From NCBI GenBank assembly GCA_900752115.1, contig CAADUC010000074.1:1-31817 (forward strand): a stretch of 31,817 nt of DNA, given 5' to 3'. Below the pieces are notes generated by a model. The model saw only the letters and a program-made list of their open reading frames with translations, ran no database searches and was not told where the DNA came from. This DNA is from Clostridia bacterium. Lineage in GTDB: Bacteria > Bacillota > Clostridia > Oscillospirales > Acutalibacteraceae. Made by a program: the position numbers and the translations under genes. The number at the start of each line of letters is the position of its first letter. Within the stretch, counting starts at the first letter, position 1. Below, piece by piece: positions 25,501 to 31,591 of the stretch.

Positions 25501-25779
25501 TTCAGCGACAGGATATGTCTCTGTATCTACTTTGCTGTCACCTCCGCCTGTTGGGCCGGTTTGGGGTGAGAGATTTGGACATACTTCGGCTTCCAAAATT
25601 GCTTTGCAAAAACGTTCGAAATCTTTTTCTTGGCTATGACTTGATATTCTGCTTAAGTAGTACTCCAGAAAATCGCGGCCGAGGCTAGCTTTTTTGACTA
25701 TTATTGAATCTGAAAATTGATCAGGGTGCCATCTCTTATAGTTTTCTTTAGGATCGTTCACAATATTTTTCACCACCAT
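22555..25779 (-). CDS. Large protein with N-terminal PD-(D/E)XK-like nuclease domain, candidate defence protein
   Basis: A 1074-residue soluble protein in visibly AT-rich DNA, unlike the GC-rich genes around it. Residues about 50-190 look like a restriction-endonuclease-type fold: an FERFCKAIL helix, PQTGPTGGGDSKVD (72-85, with Asp81 and Asp85), then WAFAISAK (112-119, Lys119), KSDVAKI, FFVSNQ and RILSMDW. The usual E/Q before the x-Lys is replaced by Ser in ISAK, so catalysis needs checking. A helical linker at 205-260 is followed by a long helical middle (260-620, TPR/solenoid-like) and an unrecognised C-terminal half. No ATPase motif is seen. The start is uncertain: ATG 25779, GTG 25776/25773 or TTG 25785, none with a strong ribosome binding site. 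A good promoter lies upstream. It is probably a single-gene nuclease effector with a sensing solenoid (inference). Confidence 0.75.
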   Translation of the reverse strand: MVVKNIVNDPKENYKRWHPDQFSDSIIVKKASLGRDFLEYYLSRISSHSQEKDFERFCKAILEAEVCPNLSPQTGPTGGGDSKVDTETYPVAEQLTESWLYGYGDKAGSERWAFAISAKADWLSKIKSDVAKISKTIIDGRQYTKIFFVSNQLISDKKRALAEDKLRSEYNIDIRILSMDWLLDAVFRSESNRQTAVATLGLSENLLDEKQIGEKDYKRQQELNAVECSLKRLADLKSSEIIAAARRSLVLSRELENDVIDILARLDRLNRLAAEYGTIIDQADALYDSAWTMFWWYSSEKHFYEYYQRFETIALKEKTTYLFEKLCTLWMNLFSLCEHESEIDLEWHRRVVESIYNYLISDSSKPNTILSARNSFQVIRLASGDPIDDIVDDYIDIIQKSEHSLEINVETVAKIIQTIFPYQKAKNYDQLFDLLVSRLSKEKHDSEAAKMIASRGQQLIESDPFKALSLFSKAVLGFHNEANTTLLIQTVFLMAHLYEKIGAYWAARNYYFYVVTYCLNNYMKKGEITLFFPAAANKLKWIELMQGRAIFSTEMHSIEVIARNAYPGTISEDENNFDIFLAFLLFKTPFEKLCHLEKLPQYLDRYALVSSALACRYELGYYDEDWLADCNGDKKIIDCYMKQWANQPAWEQIRYDPWYGFEAESILQSKVMGCTFYAHSTNDMFAIEFAATLLATIECFLSTGFYNDIFSQASSFEIKIIKVPQNEFTINVEYSKKAPTHMSILISEYSKSEFQSAHKLLSDKLIEIISIIVSAILGANEDLQKFKKMLESEFIFARAEVFADSLFYGFSTFGPDAFSFDYVLKKYDEEPLIRSEKAILHEEIPGMVPLQSESREIIYDNLPDYSYKQCKNDEVTVSDVINVPLWNDSLWSGVLYHFCGLPVLSLIFKSDSGLRIFDEWIKKYGEDDANNVIGIRLIKEIDYEHPHWYRVGIGANSPTETQQSTFSINYSRLSTMHPDNDANLTLFQNVQLQHGDFFICPSIIRPDRNSPEIHFEKKILKHSGCLKILNAYDIEKNDVLSAMSIMTTDKPLIPPGYEKSDLIGLLKRSDDLEW

Positions 25780-25838
25780 AATCAAAATAAGAAAAACACT
25801 TATGCAAAGACAAGTTTAAATGGTCTCTTCGCTCTTAC

Positions 25839-25867
25839 ATTTTACTTTTTGCTTTGCCGGTCGTCAA
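25839..25867 (-). promoter_or_regulatory. Promoter of the large nuclease-like gene
   Basis: On the minus strand TTGACG (25862-25867) and TAAAAT (25839-25844) are 17 bp apart, giving a leader of about 50 nt before the ATG at 25779. It is independent of the HTH gene upstream. Confidence 0.65.
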
Positions 25868-25890
25868 TACGGTGCTATTATCGTTACGAA

Positions 25891-25915
25891 AGCCGATTAG
25901 ACTATCTAATCGGCT
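25891..25915. terminator. Hairpin after the HTH gene
   Basis: Perfect arms AGCCGATTAGA (25891-25901) and TCTAATCGGCT (25905-25915) with a 3-nt loop, directly downstream of the HTH gene on the minus strand. There is no T run, so it may be a processing or pausing structure. Confidence 0.5.
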
Positions 25916-25925
25916 ACGATATACT

Positions 25926-26525
25926 TTATTGCGTTGTTGAATGCGACGTCTGATATTGAATCAGTTGCTGATTCCGTTTCTTATGAAGTTTTGACTTCAC
26001 GGCGATTCCTATGTAATATGGGCTTTCGATAAACTCCAAAAGGTAGTCTTTCGGAACAAGGAACTTCTTCCGAATAATGAAGTGCTTCAGGTGGCCTGTG
26101 GTACACCATCGCTCAACCGAGCTTTTCTCATACCCGGTGAAGTCTGATATTTGCCGGATGGACAGAACATCCGGATACTGTTCCAATTCTGCTTCATACA
26201 TCTGACGCAGGATGAGCGGATCGATCGCGGCGGCCGGGAGGTTAGATTCATCTCGCGCTCCGTCTCTTTTGCTTTTATAATGCCCCGCGGGTGGTTTGAA
26301 CCGTTCGGGATTTAACTCGCGTTCCTCTAAATAGCGTACAACAGCCGCCGTTTCAATCGTGAACCGCCGGGTTTTCTTCCCGCTGTCCCTGCTGGGAACG
26401 AGGCCGCTTTCCAATAAGTATAGGCATGTCTTTTTGCTGATATGGCACACCTGATACATCTGCTCCTTTGTCATGCACCCAGGATACTGCTGCAGGATCT
26501 CGGAATAACGATTGTCTGGTTTCAT
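25926..26525 (-). CDS. Excisionase-like helix-turn-helix protein of the integrative element
   Basis: A 199-residue protein with two MerR/excisionase-like helix-turn-helix units: an N-terminal one (about 18-72, MTKEQMYQVCHISKKTCLYLLESGLVP) and a C-terminal one (about 120-175, LSIRQISDFTGYEKSSVERWC). Proteins of this layout sit beside tyrosine integrases at the ends of Firmicutes ICEs and probably control integration or excision. The ATG at 26525 follows GAGGTG by 6 nt; the frame is open nine codons further. It lies 320 bp from the tRNA attachment scar, but no integrase gene is in the window. Confidence 0.78.
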   Translation of the reverse strand: MKPDNRYSEILQQYPGCMTKEQMYQVCHISKKTCLYLLESGLVPSRDSGKKTRRFTIETAAVVRYLEERELNPERFKPPAGHYKSKRDGARDESNLPAAAIDPLILRQMYEAELEQYPDVLSIRQISDFTGYEKSSVERWCTTGHLKHFIIRKKFLVPKDYLLEFIESPYYIGIAVKSKLHKKRNQQLIQYQTSHSTTQ

Positions 26526-26631
26526 CGGATACACCTCTTCATTTATTGCCAACAGCAGAAGATAATGTATCTTATTTCTCTCATTTGTTCTTCGGGAGTG
26601 CCGGTTTTCCCTTATACTTCAAGGGCTGAGA

Positions 26632-26670
26632 TTCTCTCCTTTTTCTCTCCTTTCTTCCCAAATTCTCTCC
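26632..26670 (+). repeat. Three TTCTCTCC boxes near the element end
   Basis: TTCTCTCC occurs at 26632, 26643 and 26663 between the excisionase-like gene and the attachment scar. Short direct repeats here could be arm-type integrase sites; the tract is pyrimidine-rich, so chance is possible. The rest of 26526-26846 holds no convincing gene. Confidence 0.4.
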
Positions 26671-26710
26671 ATTTTGCCTTTTTTCCGCCATTTTGAGCCA
26701 TCTCAGCGAA

Positions 26711-26724
26711 GGATTCGAACCCAC
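26711..26724 (-). repeat. Inverted copy of the tRNA T-arm core
   Basis: GGATTCGAACCCAC here is the exact reverse complement of bases 26877-26890 in the tRNA-Ser fragment. Its flanks do not form a tRNA, so it is a 14-bp inverted duplicate of the attachment region inside the element end. Confidence 0.7.
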
Positions 26725-26846
26725 TTGATTTCATGCGGCTTTGCGGGTAAAAGCGCCTTAAAAAGCCTGCTTTATCAAGCCTTTTTGACTTCCAAAAGAG
26801 GGGGCTATTTTCGCCCATTTTCCACGAAAGTCCGTTTCGTAAGAAA

Positions 26847-26904
26847 GTCTCGAAAACCGTTGGCCTTCACGGGCACGTGGGTTCGAATCCCACCCGCTCC
26901 GCCA
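26847..26904 (+). other. 3' fragment of tRNA-Ser(CGA), attachment-site scar
   Basis: From 26847 the sequence matches the 3' half of a tRNA-Ser(CGA): anticodon loop TCTCGAAAA, a long variable arm typical of serine tRNAs, T arm GTGGGTTCGAATCCCAC, acceptor strand CCGCTCC, then G-CCA. The 5' half, which should begin GGAGCGG, is absent upstream; element sequence runs straight into the anticodon arm. This is what a tyrosine-recombinase element leaves when it integrates into the 3' part of a tRNA gene and duplicates it. An intact tRNA-Ser is expected at the other end, outside this window. The sequence is not a functional tRNA gene. Confidence 0.85.
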
Positions 26905-26907
26905 TAA

Positions 26908-26953
26908 ACGCCGGTTTTATGCGTATTTTCGTATAGAGCCGGTGTTTTTCTTT
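26908..26953 (+). terminator. Terminator after the tRNA fragment
   Basis: Arms ACGCCGG (26908-26914) and CCGGTGT (26939-26945, one G-U) with inner pairing are followed by TTTTTCTTT. It is probably the original terminator of the tRNA transcript. Confidence 0.7.
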
Positions 26954-27167
26954 ATTCATACACAAAACCGGATTCAATTTATTGTTTATCCGATGAACCG
27001 GGAAACCGGAAAAGATTTCGTTGTTTCATCCGTCAGATGAGAATAGAAGATAGAAAATCAAGGCGCATATAAAAAACACAGGTTTTCCCTTGAAGCATAG
27101 CACCTGCCGCCCCAGGCGCGGCAGCGGAGATAAGCCTTGGCAGTTGACGCCTCCATAAGCAGAAAAG

Positions 27168-27196
27168 TGTCGAATAATGTCGAAGTATAGCGACAA
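27168..27196 (+). promoter_or_regulatory. Two tandem Spo0A boxes plus a possible third
   Basis: The Spo0A box TGTCGAA occurs exactly at 27168-27174 and 27178-27184, 10 bp apart, and GCGACAA (27190-27196) resembles an inverted third. They lie 78-94 bp upstream of the Spo0A-like gene start, so Spo0A or the gene's own product may bind here. The rest of 26954-27261 holds no gene. Confidence 0.75.
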
Positions 27197-27261
27197 AAAC
27201 CGTTTTCTCTGTCATTGGTCCTATCATCTTCTTAAGTCTCTGGATTTGGGAGGATATACCA

Positions 27262-27621
27262 ATGACAGCCGTGCAAGACATCCTGCGATCTCTTGGCATT
27301 ACGAGATGCTACAAAGGCTTTAAACATACCGAGTATGCTATCTGTCTGGCCATTCAGGACGAGTCCCGTCTGGAGGCGATCACAAAAGAGATCTATATGG
27401 AGACAGCCGCTCACTTTGAATGCAATTGGACCGCAGTTGAACGAAATATCCGGACCGCCGTTTCCCGCGCATGGTCTGTCAATCCCGGCTTGCTCTGTCA
27501 GATGGCCGGTTATCCATTGGAATCGGAACCCACTTCCTCGCAGTTTATCGAGATAATCTCTTCCTACACAATTCGTTCTCAGCAGCCGCAGGCGCAGCTT
27601 CAGCCTCTTGGTCTGCCGTAA
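27262..27621 (+). CDS. Stand-alone Spo0A C-terminal DNA-binding domain protein
   Basis: A 119-residue protein consisting almost entirely of the Spo0A C-terminal domain (residues about 3-105). It matches at VQDILRSLGI, the KGFKHTEYAICLAI helix, the recognition region EIYMETAAHF...AVERNIRTAVSRAW and the closing PTSSQFIEIISSYTIR. The receiver domain of true Spo0A is missing, so activity cannot depend on its own phosphorylation. The ATG at 27262 follows GGGAGGA by 7 nt. Tandem Spo0A boxes upstream suggest cross- or self-regulation, and it ends at a terminator. It could compete with or modulate Spo0A at its boxes (inference). Confidence 0.9.
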   Translation: MTAVQDILRSLGITRCYKGFKHTEYAICLAIQDESRLEAITKEIYMETAAHFECNWTAVERNIRTAVSRAWSVNPGLLCQMAGYPLESEPTSSQFIEIISSYTIRSQQPQAQLQPLGLP

Positions 27622-27745
27622 TCCGTTGCTCGTTCCTCTTAAAACATACGGCCGTCTTCTTTTCCGCAGGCATTTCTCCGACAGCCGCAGTCCGCGCGAA
27701 CACCGGGAAAAGCATCCATAAGTCATAATATTCCGCTCCGTCCCC

Positions 27746-27785
27746 TGAAGGCCCGTGGTTTTAAGCACAGGCCTTCATCTTTTTC
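27746..27785 (+). terminator. Terminator of the Spo0A-like gene
   Basis: TGAAGGCC (27746-27753) and GGCCTTCA (27770-27777) form a stem with inner GTG/CAC pairing, then TCTTTTTC. The galM stop codon lies inside it on the other strand. Confidence 0.8.
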
Positions 27786-28797
27786 CCGAAAAAGTCAGCG
27801 TTGTGCATTGCCGCCAGAGATCTCCGGCGCGCAGGATGGGCTTTTCAAAGCCATCGCAGGCCATGGCGTTCGGAAAGTACTGCGTTTCCAGGCACAGCGC
27901 GCAGCGCGGCGCATATATTGCGCCCTGCTTGCCGCGGCGTTCGGTCAGAAAATTTGCGGTGTAGAGCTGCATGCCCGGCAGCGTCGTCCGCACCGTCATG
28001 GTGATGCCGGACGCGTCGCCGCGCAGTACCGCCGCCGTTTCTCCGGTCAGGCAGAAGTTGTGGTCGTACCCGCCGCCGTTTCGCAGTTGGATATCGTCCG
28101 CGCCGATATCCTGCCCGACGCGCTTCGGTACACGGAAGTCAAAGTGCGTTCCGGCGACCGGCAGCCGCTTCCCGGTCGGCAGCGTCGCCGCGCTGTTTTC
28201 CAGAAACTCTTCGGCGCAGATCTGCAGCGTGTGGCCGAGCACGGAACCGCTGCCGTTAAGATTAAAATAGCTGTGATTCGTCAGATTGCAAAGGGTATCC
28301 CGATCGGCGGACGCTTCATACGCCATCGTCAGCGTATCCCCGCACAGGCGATAGCTCACGGCGGCGCACATCGTGCCGGGATACCCCTCTTCCCCATCCG
28401 GCGATACGCGCGTGAGCCGTACGCCGTCCGGCAGCATTTCCGCAGACCATACATATTTATCAAAGCCGCGCACGCCGCCGTGCAGATGGTTCTCCCCGTC
28501 GTTTCCGGCGAGCCGGTAGTCTTTCCCGTTCAGCGTGAAAGCTGCGCCGCCGATGCGGTTGCCGACGCGTCCAATGCACGCGCCGAGATAGCCGTCGTTT
28601 TCCTCGTATTCCCGGAGCGTATCATAGCCAAGGACTGCGTCCGTCCACGCGCCGCCATGATGTACCCGAAGCGAGCGGATCGCCGCGCCGTACTCCATGA
28701 TCTCCACGGCCAGCGCTTCATTCCCGATGCAATAGACGCCGACAGACTCCCCGTCCTTCGTTACACCAAAAGGCTTCTTTTCCACCGAGACCGACAT
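27775..28797 (-). CDS. galM: Aldose 1-epimerase (mutarotase)
   Basis: A 340-residue cytoplasmic enzyme that interconverts alpha and beta anomers of galactose or glucose, feeding the Leloir pathway. Family motifs are present in order: GRVGNRIGGAAFTLNG (76-91), NHLHGG (103-108, first catalytic His), LTNHSYFNLNG with His175, and the catalytic Glu304 in CLETQYFPNA. The ATG at 28797 follows AAAGGAG by 8 nt and matches normal family length. It is a single gene; what lies upstream is a broken gene on the same strand. Confidence 0.94.
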   Translation of the reverse strand: MSVSVEKKPFGVTKDGESVGVYCIGNEALAVEIMEYGAAIRSLRVHHGGAWTDAVLGYDTLREYEENDGYLGACIGRVGNRIGGAAFTLNGKDYRLAGNDGENHLHGGVRGFDKYVWSAEMLPDGVRLTRVSPDGEEGYPGTMCAAVSYRLCGDTLTMAYEASADRDTLCNLTNHSYFNLNGSGSVLGHTLQICAEEFLENSAATLPTGKRLPVAGTHFDFRVPKRVGQDIGADDIQLRNGGGYDHNFCLTGETAAVLRGDASGITMTVRTTLPGMQLYTANFLTERRGKQGAIYAPRCALCLETQYFPNAMACDGFEKPILRAGDLWRQCTTLTFSGKR

Positions 28798-28865
28798 GGT
28801 ATTTTCTCCTTTCACGCCGCAGCGCCGCTTCCGTTTCTTCTCCTGTCCGCTCAGCTGCGCTCGCA

Positions 28866-29150
28866 TCAAATCAGCTTCAAAAGCCGTTTCTCCGGAACTT
28901 CCGGCAGGACGCCGCGCAGATGAGCGAGAATGCGCTCTCTCGATCCCTCCGGCTTTCTTTGGTACGCCGAGGTGACGAAGTCCGGGCCGAGCTACATCTC
29001 CGGCGTCGTATACTCCGCTATGTCCCAGCCGTAGGGCCGCCCGAATTTATCCTGCGAATACACAAAATCGCCGATGGTGATATAGGTCTGCATCTGGAGA
29101 CGGGTGATCACCGTATCGAAGCCCGTATTGCCGCCCTTGCGGTAATTTGC
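28866..29150 (-). pseudogene. Remnant of a winged-helix (AlkZ-related) gene with an internal stop
   Basis: The minus strand reads KGGNTGFDTVITRLQMQTYI, then KFGRPYGWDIAEYTTPEM, then an in-frame TAG, and continues in the same frame (LGPDFVTSAYQRKPEGSRER...LPEVPEKRLLKLI) to a proper stop at 28866. The SRLQMQTYL and KYGRPYGW patterns are typical of the C-terminal half of the AlkZ-related winged-helix family, relatives of DNA-glycosylase-type proteins. The N-terminal half is missing: upstream of about 29150 the frame no longer resembles the family. It is a truncated gene with an amber codon. Confidence 0.7.
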
Positions 29151-29198
29151 GTGTATATACCTTTCCAGATTCAGAATACCACGCCGGAGAGCTTGGCA

Positions 29199-29243
29199 CA
29201 AGAGACGAGTCTCTTGATTTGTCCGCTGTCCGGATGCTACAAT
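29199..29243 (+). promoter_or_regulatory. Promoter and 8-bp palindrome of the aldo/keto reductase operon
   Basis: TTGATT (29214-29219) and TACAAT (29238-29243) are 18 bp apart. CAAGAGAC-GA-GTCTCTTG (29199-29216) overlaps the -35 and looks like a repressor site. Confidence 0.65.
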
Positions 29244-29281
29244 GGATATATTCCGCAAAGGATCAAAAAAGGGGAGCAGAC

Positions 29282-30391
29282 ATGGAGAAGATCAAAAAGA
29301 ACTTCGGCTTTGGCTTTATGCGTCTGCCGATGAAGGACGGCGAAATCGACACCGAGGAGACCAAGCGCATGGTGGATGCGTTTCTGGACGCCGGATTCAA
29401 TTATTTTGACACCGCCCACGGCTATCACAAGGAGAAGAGCGAAATCGCGCTGCGCGAGTGTCTTACGAGCCGCTATCCGCGCGAGAGCTACGTTCTTGCA
29501 GACAAGCTGACCGAAAATTATTTTAAGACCGAGGCAGACATTCGTCCCGTATTGGAAGAGCAGCTCGCCGCCTGCGGCGTGGAGTATTTCGATTTCTATC
29601 TGATGCACTCGCAGTGCACGCTCAATTATCCGCACTTCAAGGCGTGCCGCGCGTATGAGACCGCATTCGCGCTCAAGGCCGAGGGTAAGGTGCGTCACGT
29701 CGGCATTTCGTTCCACGACCGCGCCGAGGTGCTCGAGCAGATCCTGACCGAGTATCCGGAGATCGAGGTCGTGCAGATCCAGTTCAACTACTTGGACTAC
29801 GACGACCCCGCGGTGCAGAGCCGCAAGTGCTATGAGGTCTGTGTGAAGCACGGCAAACCCGTCATCGTCATGGAGCCGGTCAAGGGCGGCAATCTCGTCA
29901 ATCTCCCGGAGGAAGCAAAGGCCGTTCTCGATGAACTGCACGGCGGCAGTCCGGCCAGCTACGCGCTTCGGTTTGCCGCAGGGTTCCCCGGCATGATGAT
30001 GGTGCTCTCCGGCATGAGCAGCATGGAGCAGATGCGCGACAATCTCTCGTTCATGGCAGACTTCCGGCCGCTCAACGATACCGAGCTCGCCGCCATCACG
30101 CGCGTGCAGGCCATTTTCCGCGGCAAGCATCTCATCCCCTGCACCTCCTGCCGCTACTGCACGGACGGCTGCCCGAAGCACATCGCCATTCCCGACCTGT
30201 TCGCCACGATGAACACCCGGCAGCTCTACCGCGACTGGAACGCCGGTTACTACTATGATATCCACACCATGGACGGGCGCAAGGCGTCCGACTGCGTCAA
30301 GTGCGGCAAATGCGAGCACGTCTGCCCGCAGCATCTGCCCATCCGCAAGCTGCTGGAGGATGTAGCGAAGGAGTTTGAAACGAAAGAATGA
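29282..30391 (+). CDS. Aldo/keto reductase with C-terminal ferredoxin domain
   Basis: A 369-residue oxidoreductase. The N-terminal TIM-barrel aldo/keto reductase domain (about 5-270) keeps the catalytic tetrad Asp43 and Tyr48 (FDTAHGYHK), Lys75 (ADKL) and His109 (LMHS). The C-terminal part has two ferredoxin-type clusters, CTSCRYCTDGCP (about 287-298) and CVKCGKCEHVCP (about 338-349), each suited to a 4Fe-4S centre. This fused form is widespread in anaerobes; it may use ferredoxin electrons as well as NAD(P)H, but the substrate is not known. The ATG at 29282 follows GGGGAG by 5 nt. It overlaps the acetyltransferase gene by 4 bp (ATGA). Confidence 0.94.
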   Translation: MEKIKKNFGFGFMRLPMKDGEIDTEETKRMVDAFLDAGFNYFDTAHGYHKEKSEIALRECLTSRYPRESYVLADKLTENYFKTEADIRPVLEEQLAACGVEYFDFYLMHSQCTLNYPHFKACRAYETAFALKAEGKVRHVGISFHDRAEVLEQILTEYPEIEVVQIQFNYLDYDDPAVQSRKCYEVCVKHGKPVIVMEPVKGGNLVNLPEEAKAVLDELHGGSPASYALRFAAGFPGMMMVLSGMSSMEQMRDNLSFMADFRPLNDTELAAITRVQAIFRGKHLIPCTSCRYCTDGCPKHIAIPDLFATMNTRQLYRDWNAGYYYDIHTMDGRKASDCVKCGKCEHVCPQHLPIRKLLEDVAKEFETKE

Positions 30392-30852
30392 TCGAAGCAT
30401 ATCTCCCCCGTCCCGATGAGCTGTGGTTCCGGCGGAAAATGCTTGCCGACGAAGCGACGATGGCCTATAACCGCGCTTACGGCGGCACGGTGGATTTTTC
30501 GGAGGAACGCTGGCCGGACTGGTACGGCCGCTGGGTCGCGCACCCGGAGGGACGGTATTACCGCTATCTCCGCGAGAGCGCTTCCGGCGAGTTCGTCGGG
30601 GAGATCGCCTATCACTTTGACGGGGAAAAATATCTTGCCGACGTGATCGTGTACGCCCCTTACCACCGCCGGGGCTACGGCGCGGCGGGGCTTGCGCTTT
30701 TGTGCGCGGCGGCAAAGGAAAACGGCGTCGGCGTTTTATACGATGACATTGCCGCGGACAATCCGTCCGTCGCACTTTTCCTCCGCTGCGGTTTCTCGGT
30801 CAAATACCGGACGGACCAAATCGTCATGGTGAAAAAGGTTCTGGCGGAATGA
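30388..30852 (+). CDS. GNAT-family acetyltransferase
   Basis: A 154-residue N-acetyltransferase. The acetyl-CoA binding motif A is seen as VIVYAPYHRRGYGAAGL, followed by the later helix with NPSVALFLRCGF, typical of amino-group acetylation enzymes in this fold. It is translationally coupled to the aldo/keto reductase and followed by a bidirectional hairpin terminator. The acceptor substrate cannot be told from sequence. Confidence 0.9.
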   Translation: MIEAYLPRPDELWFRRKMLADEATMAYNRAYGGTVDFSEERWPDWYGRWVAHPEGRYYRYLRESASGEFVGEIAYHFDGEKYLADVIVYAPYHRRGYGAAGLALLCAAAKENGVGVLYDDIAADNPSVALFLRCGFSVKYRTDQIVMVKKVLAE

Positions 30853-30865
30853 CCGCCGCATACGA

Positions 30866-30902
30866 CAAAATACGCCCGCGGAGAGTTTCTCCGCGGGCGT
30901 AT
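30866..30902. terminator. Bidirectional terminator
   Basis: Perfect 15-bp arms ATACGCCCGCGGAGA (30870-30884) and complement (30888-30902) with a 3-nt loop. The T run is on the minus strand (TTTTG), so it chiefly ends the minus-strand LURP-like operon; it may also stop the plus-strand pair. Confidence 0.8.
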
Positions 30903-30917
30903 GACGTTAATATAGCT

Positions 30918-31397
30918 TCAATTGCTGCCGCGCGAGCATTTTTCGGCGTCAATGGCGAGGACCACCATGAGTGCGCACAGCGCGTCTCTCGCGTCCGGTA
31001 CGTCGATGGTGTAAGTATCCGTCCAGCGGAGGAGCTCCTTGGCTATGCGCGCGACGGTGCGGCCCGCCGCGTCCTCGATCGTATAGTCCCACTCCAGAAA
31101 GCTGCCCTGCACGCGCCAGCCGTTGAAGTCCAGCACGAACGCGGGGCGGAAGAGCGTGAACTCCTTGCGGATCGTGCCGATGCTCCGCTCGCCGATGTAG
31201 AGATCGAACTTCGGCAGGAACGTCAGCACGCGCTCTTTTACTGTGGCGATGTGCCTCCCCTGCGCGTCGAGAATGTGCAGGCAGTGTCCCCAGGCAAGCT
31301 TTCCTTCCACAGTGAAAGCCGTTGCGCCGGTAGAGGCGTCGTAAATGTCGTAGCTGTCAAACCACGAGAAAAACCGCTGCTTGAAACAGAGCTTCAT
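30918..31397 (-). CDS. LURP-one-related (Tubby-like fold) protein
   Basis: A 159-residue protein with the repeated beta-strand pattern of the LURP-one/YxjI family: FDSYDIYDASTGATAFTVEGK, HILDAQGRHIATVKER, DLYIGERSIGTIRKEF, FLEWDYTIEDAAGRTVARIAKE. In bacteria the family is widespread and its function is unresolved. The ATG at 31397 follows AAAGGAG by 9 nt and overlaps the stop of the upstream two-helix gene (ATGA), showing a small operon. Confidence 0.85.
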   Translation of the reverse strand: MKLCFKQRFFSWFDSYDIYDASTGATAFTVEGKLAWGHCLHILDAQGRHIATVKERVLTFLPKFDLYIGERSIGTIRKEFTLFRPAFVLDFNGWRVQGSFLEWDYTIEDAAGRTVARIAKELLRWTDTYTIDVPDARDALCALMVVLAIDAEKCSRGSN

Positions 31398-31585
31398 TTT
31401 GTTTCTCTCCTTTGCATGACGGCGCACACGAGCGCACACACGCTGAGCGCCATACAGAGATACTTGAACTCGCGTCCGGCGGCGAGATACATGGCGCTGT
31501 TGAAAAAGAGATCGATCACGAGGATCACGATCACGGCGAGCGCAAGCGCCGCCGTCAGGTGCGAGAGCAGATTTCGGAATTTCAC
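31394..31585 (-). CDS. Small two-helix membrane protein
   Basis: A 63-residue protein with two hydrophobic segments (about 9-28 and 39-57) joined by a short charged loop; family not recognised. The start is a GTG at 31585, 9 nt after AAAGGAG. It is coupled to the LURP-like gene by a 4-bp overlap, and its ribosome binding site lies in the end of the glycosidase gene. Confidence 0.65.
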   Translation of the reverse strand: MKFRNLLSHLTAALALAVIVILVIDLFFNSAMYLAAGREFKYLCMALSVCALVCAVMQRRETK

Positions 31586-31591
31586 CGGCGG

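Noticed and set aside
26612..26818. Minus-strand 68-residue Lys-rich frame near the element end
   Set aside because: No good ribosome binding site and low-complexity composition arising from the pyrimidine-rich repeat tract.
26674..26907. Plus-strand frame of 77 residues ending in GTWVRIPPAPP
   Set aside because: Its C terminus is the translated T arm and acceptor end of the tRNA-Ser fragment, a well-known false ORF signature.
27808..28923. Plus-strand open frame opposite galM
   Set aside because: Antisense shadow of a clearly recognised mutarotase gene, with no ribosome binding site or family features.
29237..30775. Minus-strand open frame of over 500 codons
   Set aside because: It lies opposite the aldo/keto reductase and acetyltransferase, has shadow-type composition (His/Arg/Val-rich) and no motif.
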